Source: Gammaproteobacteria bacterium
Lineage (GTDB): Bacteria; Pseudomonadota; Gammaproteobacteria; Pseudomonadales; Azotimanducaceae
Direction: 5' to 3'
Length of the DNA: 64,000 bases
NCBI GenBank assembly: GCA_030425195.1
Contig: JAUIAV010000021.1
Location: 1-64,000, forward strand
The notes below the pieces were generated by a model that was given only the letters and a program-made list of their open reading frames with translations, was not told where the DNA came from and did not search any database. Positions 35,295 through 45,586 of this stretch are shown here, piece by piece (the stretch's first letter is position 1; every line of letters begins with the position of its first letter). Position numbers and translations under genes: made by a program.

Positions 35295-37109
35295 ATGACA
35301 GAAACCTCAAAACCCCGGTTTTTCAGTCGGCTGGGATCGAGCATCACGCGGCTCAGAAATTTCACCCTGAACGCGCTCTTCCTGGTCCTGCTCGTGGTCT
35401 TCATCGTCGCGCTCTTCGCGGACGATACCCCCAGCGTTCCCGATGATTCGGCCCTGCTGGTGAACCCCCGGGGGGTGCTCGTGGACCAGCGCAGCATCGT
35501 GGATCCCCTGGCGGAGTTTCTGTCGCCCAATGCACCCGGCGAGGTGGAGCTCGGGGACATCACGGGGGCGCTGGAGCGCGCGGCTTCTGATGACCGGATC
35601 CGCCTGGCCGTGCTGGATCTGGACGAGCTGATCGGGGTGAGCGCCGGTCAGGCGCTGGTGATCGGTGATGCCATCCGTGCTTTTCAGGCATCGGGCAGGC
35701 AGGTGATCGCCTACGGCTCGGGCTTCGGCCAGTCGCAGTATCTGCTGGCCAGCTTCGCCGATGCGCTCTACATGCATCCGATGGGTCAGCTCATCCTTCC
35801 GGGATATGGCGGAAATCAACTGTATTTCAAAGAGTTACTGGACAAACTGAATATCAGTGTTCATGTATTTCAGGCGGGCGTCTACAAGGAATTCGTGGAG
35901 CCCTATTCGCGCACGGACATGTCGGACGAGGCCCGGCTCGCCAACCAGGCGCTGGTGGACGAGCTCTGGGACGACTACCGGCGGCAGGTGATCGAGAACC
36001 GGCGTCTCGATCCGGTCCTGTTCGACCGTTTCACGCTGTCGCTGGCGGACCAGCTGGAGGAGATGGGCGACCTGGCCACCGTCGCCCTCGAGCATCATCT
36101 GGTGGACGAGCTGCTGAATCTGGATGAAGCCCGGGCCCGGATCGCCGGCGAGGTGGGTTACGCGGCAGATGGCGAGTTTCTCCGAATCGACTTCGAGGAC
36201 TATCTGGCGGCCAATCCCCGCCCTGCCGGTTCGGGTCCCGCGGTTGCGGTGATCACAGGGGAAGGCCCCATCATGCTGGGCAGGCAGAACCAGGGCGTGA
36301 TCGCAGCGGATACCTTCTCACAGCTCATCCGACGGGCCCGGGAAGACGACAGCGTGAAGGCGCTGGTGCTGCGGGTGAACAGCCCCGGAGGCGGTGCCTT
36401 CGCGTCTGAAATCATCCGTCAGGAGCTGGAGCTCGTGCAGCTGACGGGCAAACCCGTGGTGGCCTCGATGGGCAACGTGGCGGCCTCCGGCGGCTACTGG
36501 ATCTCGGCGACGGCGGACGCGATCTTTGCGCGCCCCACCACCATCACCGGGTCCATCGGCGTGTTCGGCATCGTGCCCACATTCGAACGGGCGCTCAGCG
36601 AGATCGGTGTGCAGACGGACGGCATCGGCACCACGCCGCTGTCGCGTGCGTTCGATCCGTTCGCAGGGATCTCCGACGAAATGACCCGGATCCTGCAGCT
36701 GAACACCGAGCAGAACTACGAACAGTTCGTGAACCTGGTGGCACGGGGCCGGAACATGTCGCCGGATGCCGTCGAGGAGGTGGCGCAGGGGCGGGTCTGG
36801 ACCGGCACCATGGCCCACGGACTCGGTCTGGTGGACGAGCTTGGCGATCTGGAGGATGCCATCGCCAGGGCGGCCGAGCTCGCCGGGCTGGACGAATACC
36901 GGACCAGACGCCTTCGACCGGAACTGTCTCCCAGGGAGATGCTGCTGAGTGCGTTCGGTGTGGTGGAGAGCCGCGGACAGCCCGTGGCCGGAAGCCGGAT
37001 TCTGGCGGTGCTGGAGGGCGCGCAGCGGCTGCTGCAGACGCTGAACGATCCCGCCGACAGCTACGCGATCTGCGAGCTCTGTCTCGGTCCGGCCGGGATC
37101 GTCCGCTGA
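35295..37109 (+). CDS. sppA: Signal peptide peptidase SppA, long form
   Basis: SppA degrades leftover signal peptides in the inner membrane. The 604-residue length fits the E. coli-type long form with two tandem domains. A membrane anchor lies at about residues 25-42 (LNALFLVLLVVFIVALF). The catalytic Lys is in GVYKEFVEPYSR (about K198) and the Ser in MGNVAASGGYWIS (about S398), both in conserved context. ATG 35295 follows a purine-rich site. It is divergent from murF and converges with the DUF1232 gene. Confidence 0.93.
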   Translation: MTETSKPRFFSRLGSSITRLRNFTLNALFLVLLVVFIVALFADDTPSVPDDSALLVNPRGVLVDQRSIVDPLAEFLSPNAPGEVELGDITGALERAASDDRIRLAVLDLDELIGVSAGQALVIGDAIRAFQASGRQVIAYGSGFGQSQYLLASFADALYMHPMGQLILPGYGGNQLYFKELLDKLNISVHVFQAGVYKEFVEPYSRTDMSDEARLANQALVDELWDDYRRQVIENRRLDPVLFDRFTLSLADQLEEMGDLATVALEHHLVDELLNLDEARARIAGEVGYAADGEFLRIDFEDYLAANPRPAGSGPAVAVITGEGPIMLGRQNQGVIAADTFSQLIRRAREDDSVKALVLRVNSPGGGAFASEIIRQELELVQLTGKPVVASMGNVAASGGYWISATADAIFARPTTITGSIGVFGIVPTFERALSEIGVQTDGIGTTPLSRAFDPFAGISDEMTRILQLNTEQNYEQFVNLVARGRNMSPDAVEEVAQGRVWTGTMAHGLGLVDELGDLEDAIARAAELAGLDEYRTRRLRPELSPREMLLSAFGVVESRGQPVAGSRILAVLEGAQRLLQTLNDPADSYAICELCLGPAGIVR

Positions 37110-37122
37110 TCGGGCGCGTTGA

Positions 37123-37677
37123 TCAGAACAGCCGGACCCGGGTGCGGCCGCTTGGACCCCGGGCCGCGCTCGCCCGTCGCCGCCGCATCCGGCCGTGCAG
37201 CGCCTTCCGTTTGGTCGCGAGATAATCTTCCCGGTTGAAGTTCTTGCCCTTCTGCGCTCCGGCTTCCTTCTTGTACCGGCAGAAATCGCTGTACGCATCG
37301 ATTTCGGGACGGAGCTCTGCGGTCAGCAGCTCGATCATGATGGCGTCGTCGATGAAGCCGAGCACCGGGATGCTGTCCGGAATCATGTCCTGAGGGTCAG
37401 CGAAGTACGCCAGCGCTGAGAGCACGTTCTTCCGCTCCGCTGCCGGCAGCTGCCAGTCCGCGTCGCGCACCATGTCGATCAGGGAGGTCAGCTTCGCCAC
37501 CCGGACGGCGACGAACATGGGCACCTTGGCTTTCCGGATCTCTACCACCAGCTTCTCGGCACTCGCAAGAAGCTGTTCCTCGCTGAGTTTTTCTGCGGCG
37601 GCCTGCGCCTGCTTCATGTTCGCGCGGAAATAACGCAGGTCTTTGTCGTCCAGATCAAAGGTCACCCTGAATGGCAT
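37123..37677 (-). CDS. YkvA/DUF1232 family protein
   Basis: The 184-residue product has the DUF1232 core LSALAYFADPQDMIPDSIPVLGFIDDAIMI at about residues 85-115, a hydrophobic helical pair of unknown function. An N-terminal helical region and a basic C-terminal tail (KALHGRMRRRRASAARG) flank it. It sits between convergent sppA (13 nt apart) and the upstream symporter gene. Confidence 0.8.
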   Translation of the reverse strand: MPFRVTFDLDDKDLRYFRANMKQAQAAAEKLSEEQLLASAEKLVVEIRKAKVPMFVAVRVAKLTSLIDMVRDADWQLPAAERKNVLSALAYFADPQDMIPDSIPVLGFIDDAIMIELLTAELRPEIDAYSDFCRYKKEAGAQKGKNFNREDYLATKRKALHGRMRRRRASAARGPSGRTRVRLF

Positions 37678-37773
37678 GACTACCCCTCCCTTAAGTGGTC
37701 TGTCTGCATGTGCTGATTGTCCGTCGGTCGTCTGCTGGAGACGCCCGGTCGGAGCGACTATACCGAATCCGCA

Positions 37774-39471
37774 TCAGTTTGCGTCGGTTTCTTTCGTCGC
37801 TCCTCTCTTCGTCTCTCTCATCGTCTGCCAGTACTCGGTGGTGAGCGTTTTCATCTCCCGGCGCATGAGGACGATGCCTAACAGATTCGGAATGGTCATC
37901 AGGGCCAGGGTCACGGCAGATATCAGCCAGACGAGGGACGTGTCGGCGATGGTGGCCGAGAAGAATCCGAGCACGTAGATCACCCGGTAGACGGCCACCC
38001 ATTTCAGGCCGAAGAGATAAGTCACCGCACGGTCACCGTAGTAGGACCAGGCGAGCGCCGTGGAAAAGGCGAACAGGACGAGTCCCACCGTCACCGCATA
38101 CTGACCGTAGGTGCCGAGAAAACTCTGTTCGAACGCCTTGGCCGTCAGCGGTACCGAGTGCAGCAGCGACCGTCCGGAGAACGTCAGGTCTGTCTCTGCC
38201 GGCGCACCGCCGGTGAACGCTACCTCGCCGGTGAACGGCTGGCCATCGCGGGTCACGTGAACGTCTTCCGCGATGGAGCGGTTATGAATGACCGTATAGG
38301 GCCCGGCGGCAGGGACTCCGTTCACCACGCTGACGCTGCCGGAAAACGGTACGACCGGGTCGTCTTCCGGCGGAATGATGTCCAGGTGCGCGAACAGCTG
38401 GCGGACGTGGTCGGGGTTTTCTTCCACGTAGGTTCCGGCGACTACCTCCATGTCGAAAGGGGTGAACTCGGTTTCGAACTTCTGGGTCCACACACCGGAT
38501 GAGAGGATCACGAGTCCGGTGAGGGTGCAGATCAGCAGCGTATCGATGAAGGGCTCGAGAATGGAGACCATGCCTTCCGAGACCGGCTCGTCCGTGCGTG
38601 CGGACGCGTGGGCGATGGGCGCGGAACCCTGCCCTGCTTCGTTGGAAAACAGTCCCCGGTTCACCCCGCGATTGAACGCATAGGCGAAGGTCGCACCGAG
38701 AAAACCGCCGGAGGCGGCGGACCCCGTGAACGCGTCCGAGAAGACGGCGGCGAATGACGGCAGGATCTGATCCGCATTGCTGATGGCGACAGCCAGGGCC
38801 CCCAGCGCATAGAAAATGCCCATCAGCGGCACGATGCTGGCGGCAACGATGGCGATCCGCCGGATGCCGCCGATGACCACGGCGCCGAGCAGCACGGACA
38901 GCACCAGACCGGAGGCCCAGGTGGGGATGCCGAACGAGGCCTCCAGCCCGGATGCCATGTTGTTGCTCTGGGGCAGATTGCCGGATCCGAAAGAGCTGAT
39001 GACCAGGGCGACCGCGAAGAATACGGCCAGCCACTTCATGTTCAGGCCCCGTTCCATGTAGTACATGGGCCCACCCGCCATCCGGCCTTCCTCGTCCTTC
39101 ACCCGGTACTTGTGCGACACGGTGACCTCCACGAACTTGGTGGTCATGCCGACGAACGCGGTGGCCCACATCCAGAAGAGGGCTGCCGGGCCGCCGAGAT
39201 AGATGGCGAAAGCGACACCGCCGATGTTGCCGGTGCCCACGGTACCGGACAGCGCGGTGGACAGGGCCTGAAAGTGACTCGTATCTCCCGGCGCGCCGCC
39301 CCCCGTGTGCTTGCCCCGCAGCACGCCCCAGGCGTGCTTGAAGTAGCGTATCTGGGGAAAGCCGAGGTAGAGGGTGAAGAAAACGCCGACACCGAGGAGC
39401 AGGAAGGGAAAGTAGACGGCGCTGCCGAGGTAACCGTCGAGAAATCCTATGAACGATTCGAATGCCTGCAT
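37774..39471 (-). CDS. Alanine/glycine:cation symporter (AGCS family) with a central insertion
   Basis: The 565-residue polytopic protein imports alanine or glycine with Na+. Family motifs include [56 protein letters not shown] and [17 protein letters not shown]. Typical members have about 450-490 residues. Here an extra hydrophilic stretch of roughly 100 residues (about 329-440) follows SSGVW and separates two membrane segments. It reads like a small beta-rich domain ([20 protein letters not shown]) and would lie on one face of the membrane. It is a single gene on the minus strand. Confidence 0.88.
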   Translation of the reverse strand: MQAFESFIGFLDGYLGSAVYFPFLLLGVGVFFTLYLGFPQIRYFKHAWGVLRGKHTGGGAPGDTSHFQALSTALSGTVGTGNIGGVAFAIYLGGPAALFWMWATAFVGMTTKFVEVTVSHKYRVKDEEGRMAGGPMYYMERGLNMKWLAVFFAVALVISSFGSGNLPQSNNMASGLEASFGIPTWASGLVLSVLLGAVVIGGIRRIAIVAASIVPLMGIFYALGALAVAISNADQILPSFAAVFSDAFTGSAASGGFLGATFAYAFNRGVNRGLFSNEAGQGSAPIAHASARTDEPVSEGMVSILEPFIDTLLICTLTGLVILSSGVWTQKFETEFTPFDMEVVAGTYVEENPDHVRQLFAHLDIIPPEDDPVVPFSGSVSVVNGVPAAGPYTVIHNRSIAEDVHVTRDGQPFTGEVAFTGGAPAETDLTFSGRSLLHSVPLTAKAFEQSFLGTYGQYAVTVGLVLFAFSTALAWSYYGDRAVTYLFGLKWVAVYRVIYVLGFFSATIADTSLVWLISAVTLALMTIPNLLGIVLMRREMKTLTTEYWQTMRETKRGATKETDAN

Positions 39472-39489
39472 GAAGTGTCCGCGTGATTG

Positions 39490-40941
39490 TTATTCTTCGT
39501 TTTCCGGGGGAAACAGTGCATCGCGCATCACGGCATAGAGCTCGTTCTGCTCGATCACGCCCCGCAGTGTATCGGCATTGGGCCCGCGCGCATATGCCGC
39601 CACGTCTTCGCCGCCGTGCGTTTCGGAACTCATGGGCACGGTCGCCGGCTGCAGGAAGTCTCTCGCCTGCGTGTCCACTTCTGTCAGATCTTCAGCCTCG
39701 GCCCGGAAGCCGGGTCCGTTGGCATAGCTGAGCGTCGTGTAGGGACGGCCCAGGGCGTCCTTCCCGGGCTCCATCAGGCCGGTTTCGACCTTGCCGAGAA
39801 TGGGGTTGCCTCTGCGGGGATACCCGCTGATGGTGAGCGTATGGCTGTGATCGGCAGTCACCAGGATCAGAGTGTCCGCCTCCCGGGTCAGATCCATGGC
39901 GACCTGCACGGCGTCCGCCATCGCGATCACGTCCGTGAGCGAACGGTATGCATTCCCGGCGTGGTGAGCGTGGTCGATCCGGCCCCCCTCCACCATCAGA
40001 AAATACCCTTTCCCGGCTGCCCGGGATTCGGCCTGCAGCTTTTCGATCGCGAACCGCGTCATCTCCGCGATGCTCGGCTCGCCGGCCTCCGTGGTGTTCC
40101 GATCCGCTTCGTACTGCATGTGTGAGGGCTCGAACAGACCGAGCACCTGCCCATTGCCGTCGAGAGACCGGAACTGCTCCGTGTTCCAGACGAACCGGCG
40201 GCCGTTGCCGGAATCCGTCCACTCGCCGATCAGATTCCGGCCATCGGTGCGCATGCCCTGCGGTTCTCCGTACTCGGGATCTTTAGTTCCACTTGGCAGA
40301 AAAGCCGCCCGGCCACCGCCCAGGATGACCTCCATGCCGTTGCCGTGATCGAACTCCACCATCTGCCGTGCCAGATCCCGGCAGCCGGCGTCCACGGCGG
40401 TCGCCGGCAGGGCAAAGTCCGCTTCCCAGTTCCGGTTCGGCGTGTGTGCATAGGTAGCCGCCGGCGTGGCATGGGTGATCCGGGTCGTGGAAATGATGCC
40501 CGTGGGATGGCCGGCGTCTTCCGCGTCCTCGAGCAGGGTCGGCAGCTCGTTGACGAGCGCGCTCGCGCAATCGTTCTGGCTCACGGAAGCGTTGATGCCG
40601 AGCACGCCGATGCGCGTCTTCTCGCCGGTCATGATGGCCGACATGGTGCCGGCGCTGTCCGCCACCTGGCTGTCCGTGTTGTAGGTCTTCACCAGGGCCA
40701 CGTTCGGAAACGCTTCGAAAGCCAGCTCGTGATCCTCGCCGAGCTCGCCCGCCCGCTGTCCGGCGAGAATCCTGGCCGCGGTGACGGTGCTGACCCCCAT
40801 GCCGTCACCCAGGAAAAGGATGACGTTCTGCGGAGCGGGCACATCGCCCGCCTCCACGCCTGCACCGGCACAGCCGGCCAGCAGCAGACAGGCCGCAATG
40901 CGGGCGGTAATCAGATGAAGCGTCCTAAAGTATCTGGGCAT
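39490..40941 (-). CDS. Alkaline phosphatase (PhoA superfamily), lipoprotein
   Basis: The 483-residue enzyme hydrolyses phosphomonoesters outside the cytoplasm. The signal peptide ends with LAGC (Cys24), so it is a lipoprotein. Metal and catalytic residues are visible: ILFLGDGMGV (Asp46), TDSQVADSAGTMSA (Ser96 nucleophile), MVEGGRIDHAHHAGNA, VTADHSH, and SSETHGGEDVAAYARGP near the C-terminus. Length and motif order fit the PhoA family. No pho box was recognised upstream. Confidence 0.93.
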   Translation of the reverse strand: MPRYFRTLHLITARIAACLLLAGCAGAGVEAGDVPAPQNVILFLGDGMGVSTVTAARILAGQRAGELGEDHELAFEAFPNVALVKTYNTDSQVADSAGTMSAIMTGEKTRIGVLGINASVSQNDCASALVNELPTLLEDAEDAGHPTGIISTTRITHATPAATYAHTPNRNWEADFALPATAVDAGCRDLARQMVEFDHGNGMEVILGGGRAAFLPSGTKDPEYGEPQGMRTDGRNLIGEWTDSGNGRRFVWNTEQFRSLDGNGQVLGLFEPSHMQYEADRNTTEAGEPSIAEMTRFAIEKLQAESRAAGKGYFLMVEGGRIDHAHHAGNAYRSLTDVIAMADAVQVAMDLTREADTLILVTADHSHTLTISGYPRRGNPILGKVETGLMEPGKDALGRPYTTLSYANGPGFRAEAEDLTEVDTQARDFLQPATVPMSSETHGGEDVAAYARGPNADTLRGVIEQNELYAVMRDALFPPENEE

Positions 40942-40976
40942 GAGGTGTCCTTACGGATGAGTTAATCGGAACAGGA

Positions 40977-42332
40977 TCAGCCGGCTCTCGGCTCGCGCAT
41001 GGTGACGAATTCCTCGGCCGCGGTGGGATGGATGCCGATGGTGGCATCGAAGTCCGCCTTGGTGGCCCCGGCCGTGATCGCCACGGACAGTCCCTGAATG
41101 ATCTCTCCCGCATCCGGCCCCACCATGTGCGCGGCTACCACTCTGTCGTCCGCGCCGTTCACGAGCAGCTTCATGAGCGTGTGCTCGGCACGGCCCGTGA
41201 GCGTGTGCTTCATGGGCCGGAATCTCGACTCATAGACGACCAGCTCCGGATACCGCTCCCGGGCTTCCTGTTCCGTGGGGCCGACCGTGCCGATGTTCGG
41301 CTGGCAGAAGACGGCGGTCGCGATGTTATCGTAGTTGACCTTGCGTTTCGGATTACCGGTGAAGAGGTTGTTGGCGATGCACATGCCTTCGGCAATGGCC
41401 ACGGGCGTCAGCTGCATCCGGTCGATCACGTCACCGATGGCGTAGATGTTCGGTACCGAAGTCTGGAAATAGTCGTCCACCAGCACCCTGCCGAAATCGC
41501 CCAGTTTCACCCCGGCTTCCTCGAGGCCGAGACCCGCCGTCTTCGGGTAGCGGCCGATGGCGCAGAGCACCAGGTCCGTGCGGACCTGCTCACCGCTGGT
41601 CAGAGTGACCACCCGTTCCTCTCCGTCCAGATCCACACGGGCCACGTTGTCGTTGAACTTCAGCCGGACGCCCTTCTGCACGAGCTCGTCGTTGACGCAT
41701 TCACGCACGCCTTCGTCGAAGCCCCGCAGGAACAGCGGCCCCCGGTAGACGAGCTCGGTCTCCACGCCGAGACCGTTGAAAATGCCGGCGAACTCCACCG
41801 CGATGTAGCCGCCGCCGAGCACCAGCGCCCGCTCCGGCAGCTTTTCGAGATAGAAAGCCTCGTTGGACGTGATCGTGTGCTCGCTGCCCGGAATGTCGGG
41901 CAGGACGGGCCAGCTGCCGGTGGCGATCAGGACGTTCTCCGTGGTGTAGGTCTGGTCACCGACCGCCACCGTATGTGCATCGAGCAGTCTGGCCGTGCCC
42001 CAGATCCGGGTCACACCCGCGTTGTCCAGCAGCCCGGCGTAGATACCGTTCAGACGCTCGATTTCCCGGGTCTTGTTGTCCCTCAGGCGATCCCAGTCGA
42101 ACGAGGTGCCTCCGACATCCCAGCCGTAGGCGGATGCATCCTCGAAATCCTCCGAGAAGTGTGATCCATAGACGAACAGCTTTTTCGGCACACAGCCCAC
42201 GTTGACGCAGGTCCCGCCCAGATGCCGGTCCTCGGCGACGGCCACCCGTCCGCCATTGGCGGCGGACATGCGTGCGGCACGAACTCCTCCGGAGCCGGCC
42301 CCGATGACGAAGAGGTCGAAGTCGTATGCCAT
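40977..42332 (-). CDS. gor: Glutathione-disulfide reductase
   Basis: The 451-residue NADPH-dependent flavoenzyme keeps glutathione reduced. FAD motif [20 protein letters not shown] and the redox pair [14 protein letters not shown] (Cys42, Cys47) define it. The NADPH domain [21 protein letters not shown] and the C-terminal His-Glu region [14 protein letters not shown] agree with glutathione reductase rather than lipoamide or mercuric reductase. It is single on the minus strand. Confidence 0.93.
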   Translation of the reverse strand: MAYDFDLFVIGAGSGGVRAARMSAANGGRVAVAEDRHLGGTCVNVGCVPKKLFVYGSHFSEDFEDASAYGWDVGGTSFDWDRLRDNKTREIERLNGIYAGLLDNAGVTRIWGTARLLDAHTVAVGDQTYTTENVLIATGSWPVLPDIPGSEHTITSNEAFYLEKLPERALVLGGGYIAVEFAGIFNGLGVETELVYRGPLFLRGFDEGVRECVNDELVQKGVRLKFNDNVARVDLDGEERVVTLTSGEQVRTDLVLCAIGRYPKTAGLGLEEAGVKLGDFGRVLVDDYFQTSVPNIYAIGDVIDRMQLTPVAIAEGMCIANNLFTGNPKRKVNYDNIATAVFCQPNIGTVGPTEQEARERYPELVVYESRFRPMKHTLTGRAEHTLMKLLVNGADDRVVAAHMVGPDAGEIIQGLSVAITAGATKADFDATIGIHPTAAEEFVTMREPRAG

Positions 42333-42495
42333 TGGGCGATTCCACGTGAAATTGCCCGGAGCCTACTGGAACCGAACCCGGATGCAAACAGACCCAGCCG
42401 GTTTCCGATGTGGCAGGCCCGTTACACAGGGTTCATTGGCATTCGCGGAGGCACCCTCCTACACTCGCCGGAAAGCTGAGAGTGACAAAAAAAGC

Positions 42496-44052
42496 ATGAG
42501 TGAAACACGAACTGGCGCGCAGAGTCTGCTTTCAACCTTCGTCGATGCAGGCGTGGACGTCTGCTTCACCAATCCGGGTACCTCGGAGATGCACTTCGTG
42601 GCAGCACTGGATGAAGAGCCCGGGATGCGGGCCATTCTCGGGCTGTTTGAGGGCGTGGTGACCGGAGCGGCGGACGGTTACGGACGCATGACGGGCAGAC
42701 CCGCCTGTACTCTCCTGCATCTCGGCCCGGGCCTGGCAAACGGGCTCGCCAATCTGCACAACGCCCGTCGGGCGAACACGCCCATCATCAATGTGGTGGG
42801 CGAACATGCCACCTATCACCGGCGCCTGGACGCCCCGCTCACATCCGACATCGAGGGCTTTGCCAGTCCGGTTTCCGGCTGGATTCACGTCTCGGAGTCC
42901 GCTGAGAGCGTGGCCGCCGATGCGGCCCGGGCGGTTCAGGCTTCCCTGCAGCCGCCGGGACAGATTGCCACCCTCATTCTGCCGGCAGACACGGCCTGGA
43001 ATCCTGCCGGTGGGGCTGCTGAATTTCTGGCGCCGGCCGCCCGCGCTCCGGCGGACGATGCCGCGATAGACGCGGTCGCCGACGCACTCCGTTCCGGCGA
43101 GCCCTGTACCTTTCTTCTGAATGGCCAGGGCGTGAGTGAACGGTCTCTGCAGCTGATCAGCCGGATCGCCCAGCAGACGAACGCGCGTTTCTTCGGAGAC
43201 ACCTTCATCAGCCGCGTGCAACGCGGCGCGGGGCGGGTGGACCTGGAGCGGCTGCCTTATTTCGCCGAGCAGGCGGAAGAGGTTCTGGCGGGGACGCGTC
43301 ATCTCATTCTGGTGGGCACCAAAGCGCCGGTAAGCTTTTTCGCCTATCCCGGTCGGGCCAGCGAACTCACTCCGGAAGGCGCGACCGCACTGACCCTCGC
43401 CGCACCCCATGAGGACGCGGAATCGGCGCTCGAAGCCCTGGTGGAAGCCATCGGTGCCGGTAACCATGCGCCAGAGCTTGCCGGGATGAACCGGCCGAGT
43501 CTCCCGGATGGTCACCTGGAACCCGGCAGCATTGCCCGTTCCATCGCCGCCCTCATGCCCGAGGATGCCATCCTCGTGAACGAAGCGGCCACCTCCGGCT
43601 TCGGCATTCCACCGCTGACGGCTACCAGCGCGCCCCATGACTGGCTCGACCTCACCGGTGGTTCCATCGGCATCGGTCTGCCGCTGGCCGTGGGTGCGGC
43701 GGTCGCCTGCCCCGACCGCCGGGTGATCGCTCTGCAGGCGGACGGCAGCGGGATGTATACCGTGCAGGCGCTCTGGACCATGGCGAGAGAGAACCTGGAT
43801 GTGACCGTCATCGTCTTCGCCAACCGCAAATATGCCATCCTGCAGGTGGAGTTCATGCGCGTGGGTGCGCACAATCCGGGGCCCAAGGCCATGAGCATGC
43901 TGGATCTCGGCAATCCGGATCTCAGCTGGGTCGACCTGGCCCGGGGCATGGGCGTGCCGGGACGGCGGGTCACCGATGCCGGTGCGTTCAACGATGCGCT
44001 GGCCGAGTCTCTGGCCACACCCGGGCCTTATGTCATCGAAGCCATGATCTGA
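42496..44052 (+). CDS. ThDP-dependent enzyme, acetolactate synthase large-subunit-like
   Basis: The 518-residue protein has the three-domain plan of thiamine-diphosphate enzymes. An N-terminal PYR domain carries the catalytic Glu region (FTNPGTSEMHFVAALDE, LFEGVVTGAADGYGRMTGRP), followed by a central domain and a PP domain with QADGSGMYTVQALWTMAREN and ANRKYAIL. It resembles the IlvB/benzoylformate-decarboxylase group; the exact substrate cannot be told, and no small regulatory subunit is nearby. ATG 42496 gives the expected N-terminus. It precedes ugd by 9 nt, so the two are probably cotranscribed, an unusual pairing. Confidence 0.8.
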   Translation: MSETRTGAQSLLSTFVDAGVDVCFTNPGTSEMHFVAALDEEPGMRAILGLFEGVVTGAADGYGRMTGRPACTLLHLGPGLANGLANLHNARRANTPIINVVGEHATYHRRLDAPLTSDIEGFASPVSGWIHVSESAESVAADAARAVQASLQPPGQIATLILPADTAWNPAGGAAEFLAPAARAPADDAAIDAVADALRSGEPCTFLLNGQGVSERSLQLISRIAQQTNARFFGDTFISRVQRGAGRVDLERLPYFAEQAEEVLAGTRHLILVGTKAPVSFFAYPGRASELTPEGATALTLAAPHEDAESALEALVEAIGAGNHAPELAGMNRPSLPDGHLEPGSIARSIAALMPEDAILVNEAATSGFGIPPLTATSAPHDWLDLTGGSIGIGLPLAVGAAVACPDRRVIALQADGSGMYTVQALWTMARENLDVTVIVFANRKYAILQVEFMRVGAHNPGPKAMSMLDLGNPDLSWVDLARGMGVPGRRVTDAGAFNDALAESLATPGPYVIEAMI

Positions 44053-44061
44053 GGAATTTCC

Positions 44062-45402
44062 GTGAAGGTAACGCTGTTTGGCACCGGCTATGTGGGGCTG
44101 GTCACGGGGACCTGTTTTGCCGAGATGGGCAACGACGTGCTCTGCGTGGATGTGGATGCGGACAAGGTGTCCGCCCTGAAAGCAGGACGGATTCCCATCT
44201 TCGAGCCCGGTCTCGAGCAGATGGTCGCGAGCAATTCGACGGCGGGACGGCTGCAGTTCTCAACCGATCTCGAGCTGGGGGTCCATCACGGTGAAGTGAT
44301 CTTCATCGCCGTCGGCACACCGTCCGACGAGGATGGCTCTGCAGATCTCCGCTATGTGCTGAGCGTCGCCCGAACCATCGGCGAGCATATGACCTCTCAC
44401 AAGGTGGTCGTGGACAAGTCGACGGTACCGGTGGGCACGGCGGATCAGGTCCGGGAAGCCATTGCCGCGACGCTGTCGGATCGCGGCTCCGATCTCACTT
44501 TTGACGTGGTCTCGAATCCGGAGTTCCTGAAGGAAGGTGCCGCGATTGCCGACTTCATGAAACCGGACCGGGTGATCATCGGCACGGATGATCCGACGAG
44601 CGCGCGGCTGCTGGAAACCCTCTACGCCCCCTTCAACCGGAATCACGACAAGGTGATCCACATGGACGTGCGCAGCGCGGAGCTCACGAAGTACGCGGCC
44701 AACGTGATGCTCGCCACGAAGATCAGTCTCATGAACGAGCTTTCGAATCTGGCGGACCGGCTGGGTGCCGATATCGAGGCCGTGCGGGTGGGGATCGGCT
44801 CCGACCCGAGAATCGGCTACAGCTTCATTTATCCGGGCGCCGGCTACGGCGGTTCCTGCTTTCCGAAGGATGTTAAGGCGCTGATCCACACGGGCAGGGA
44901 GCTCGGCTTTCCGGCTCAGCTGGTTCAGAGCGTGGAGTCGGTCAACGAACGGCAGAAACGGGTGCTGGTCGATAAGCTGATGGCGCATTTCGACGGCGAT
45001 ATCCGTGGCCGGACTTTCGCGCTCTGGGGACTCGCGTTCAAACCCAACACCAACGACATGCGGGAAGCGCCCAGCCGCACCATCATGGAAGCGCTCTTCG
45101 AGGCCGGCGCCAGCATCCGCGCCTACGACCCGGTTGCCAACGAAGAGGCCGCCCGCCTCTATGCCGGTGAAGGTGCCCTCTCGCTGTGCCCGAACCGCGA
45201 CGACACGCTGACCGGGGCCGACGGACTGATCGTTCTCACGGAATGGAACGAGTTTCGCAGCCCGGACTTCAACCGGATCAGTGCCACATTGAATTCACCG
45301 GTGGTGTTCGACGGCCGGAACCTCTACGACACCGACCATCTCGAATCCCTGGGCTTCAGGCACTATGCGATCGGGCGGGGGCATCAGATTCCGGCCGGGT
45401 GA
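44062..45402 (+). CDS. ugd: UDP-glucose 6-dehydrogenase
   Basis: The 446-residue enzyme oxidises UDP-glucose to UDP-glucuronate with two NAD+. The Rossmann motif [39 protein letters not shown], and the catalytic Cys in [14 protein letters not shown] are present. GTG 44062 follows GAGGAA at a good distance. UDP-GlcA is a donor for acidic exopolysaccharide and the substrate of the epimerase at 56.0 kb. A long hairpin follows the stop. Confidence 0.94.
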   Translation: MKVTLFGTGYVGLVTGTCFAEMGNDVLCVDVDADKVSALKAGRIPIFEPGLEQMVASNSTAGRLQFSTDLELGVHHGEVIFIAVGTPSDEDGSADLRYVLSVARTIGEHMTSHKVVVDKSTVPVGTADQVREAIAATLSDRGSDLTFDVVSNPEFLKEGAAIADFMKPDRVIIGTDDPTSARLLETLYAPFNRNHDKVIHMDVRSAELTKYAANVMLATKISLMNELSNLADRLGADIEAVRVGIGSDPRIGYSFIYPGAGYGGSCFPKDVKALIHTGRELGFPAQLVQSVESVNERQKRVLVDKLMAHFDGDIRGRTFALWGLAFKPNTNDMREAPSRTIMEALFEAGASIRAYDPVANEEAARLYAGEGALSLCPNRDDTLTGADGLIVLTEWNEFRSPDFNRISATLNSPVVFDGRNLYDTDHLESLGFRHYAIGRGHQIPAG

Positions 45403-45448
45403 GGATTCCGATCGGTATGGGGAGGCGGTTTTCTAGCGCACTCTCCAG

Positions 45449-45505
45449 ATCGGATCAGCTGGTAAGAATTCAGTCACCGCAATGACTTCAACCAGCTGAT
45501 CTGAT
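45449..45505. terminator. Long two-step hairpin after ugd
   Basis: ATCGGATCAGCTGGT (45449-45463) pairs with ACCAGCTGATCTGAT (45491-45505) with one mismatch. Inside, AGTCA (45472-45476) pairs with TGACT (45483-45487). A short TTTT follows on the plus strand. It may terminate ugd and the convergent secreted-protein gene, but the length of stem and nested loop are more like a mobile or REP-like element. Confidence 0.5.
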
Positions 45506-45586
45506 TGGGTTTTCGTGTGAGCAGTGCCGCCGCCTTAGTATTCAACCGCTGCGATGCAGGCACAAACCTCGCGTGCTGAAACCTTA

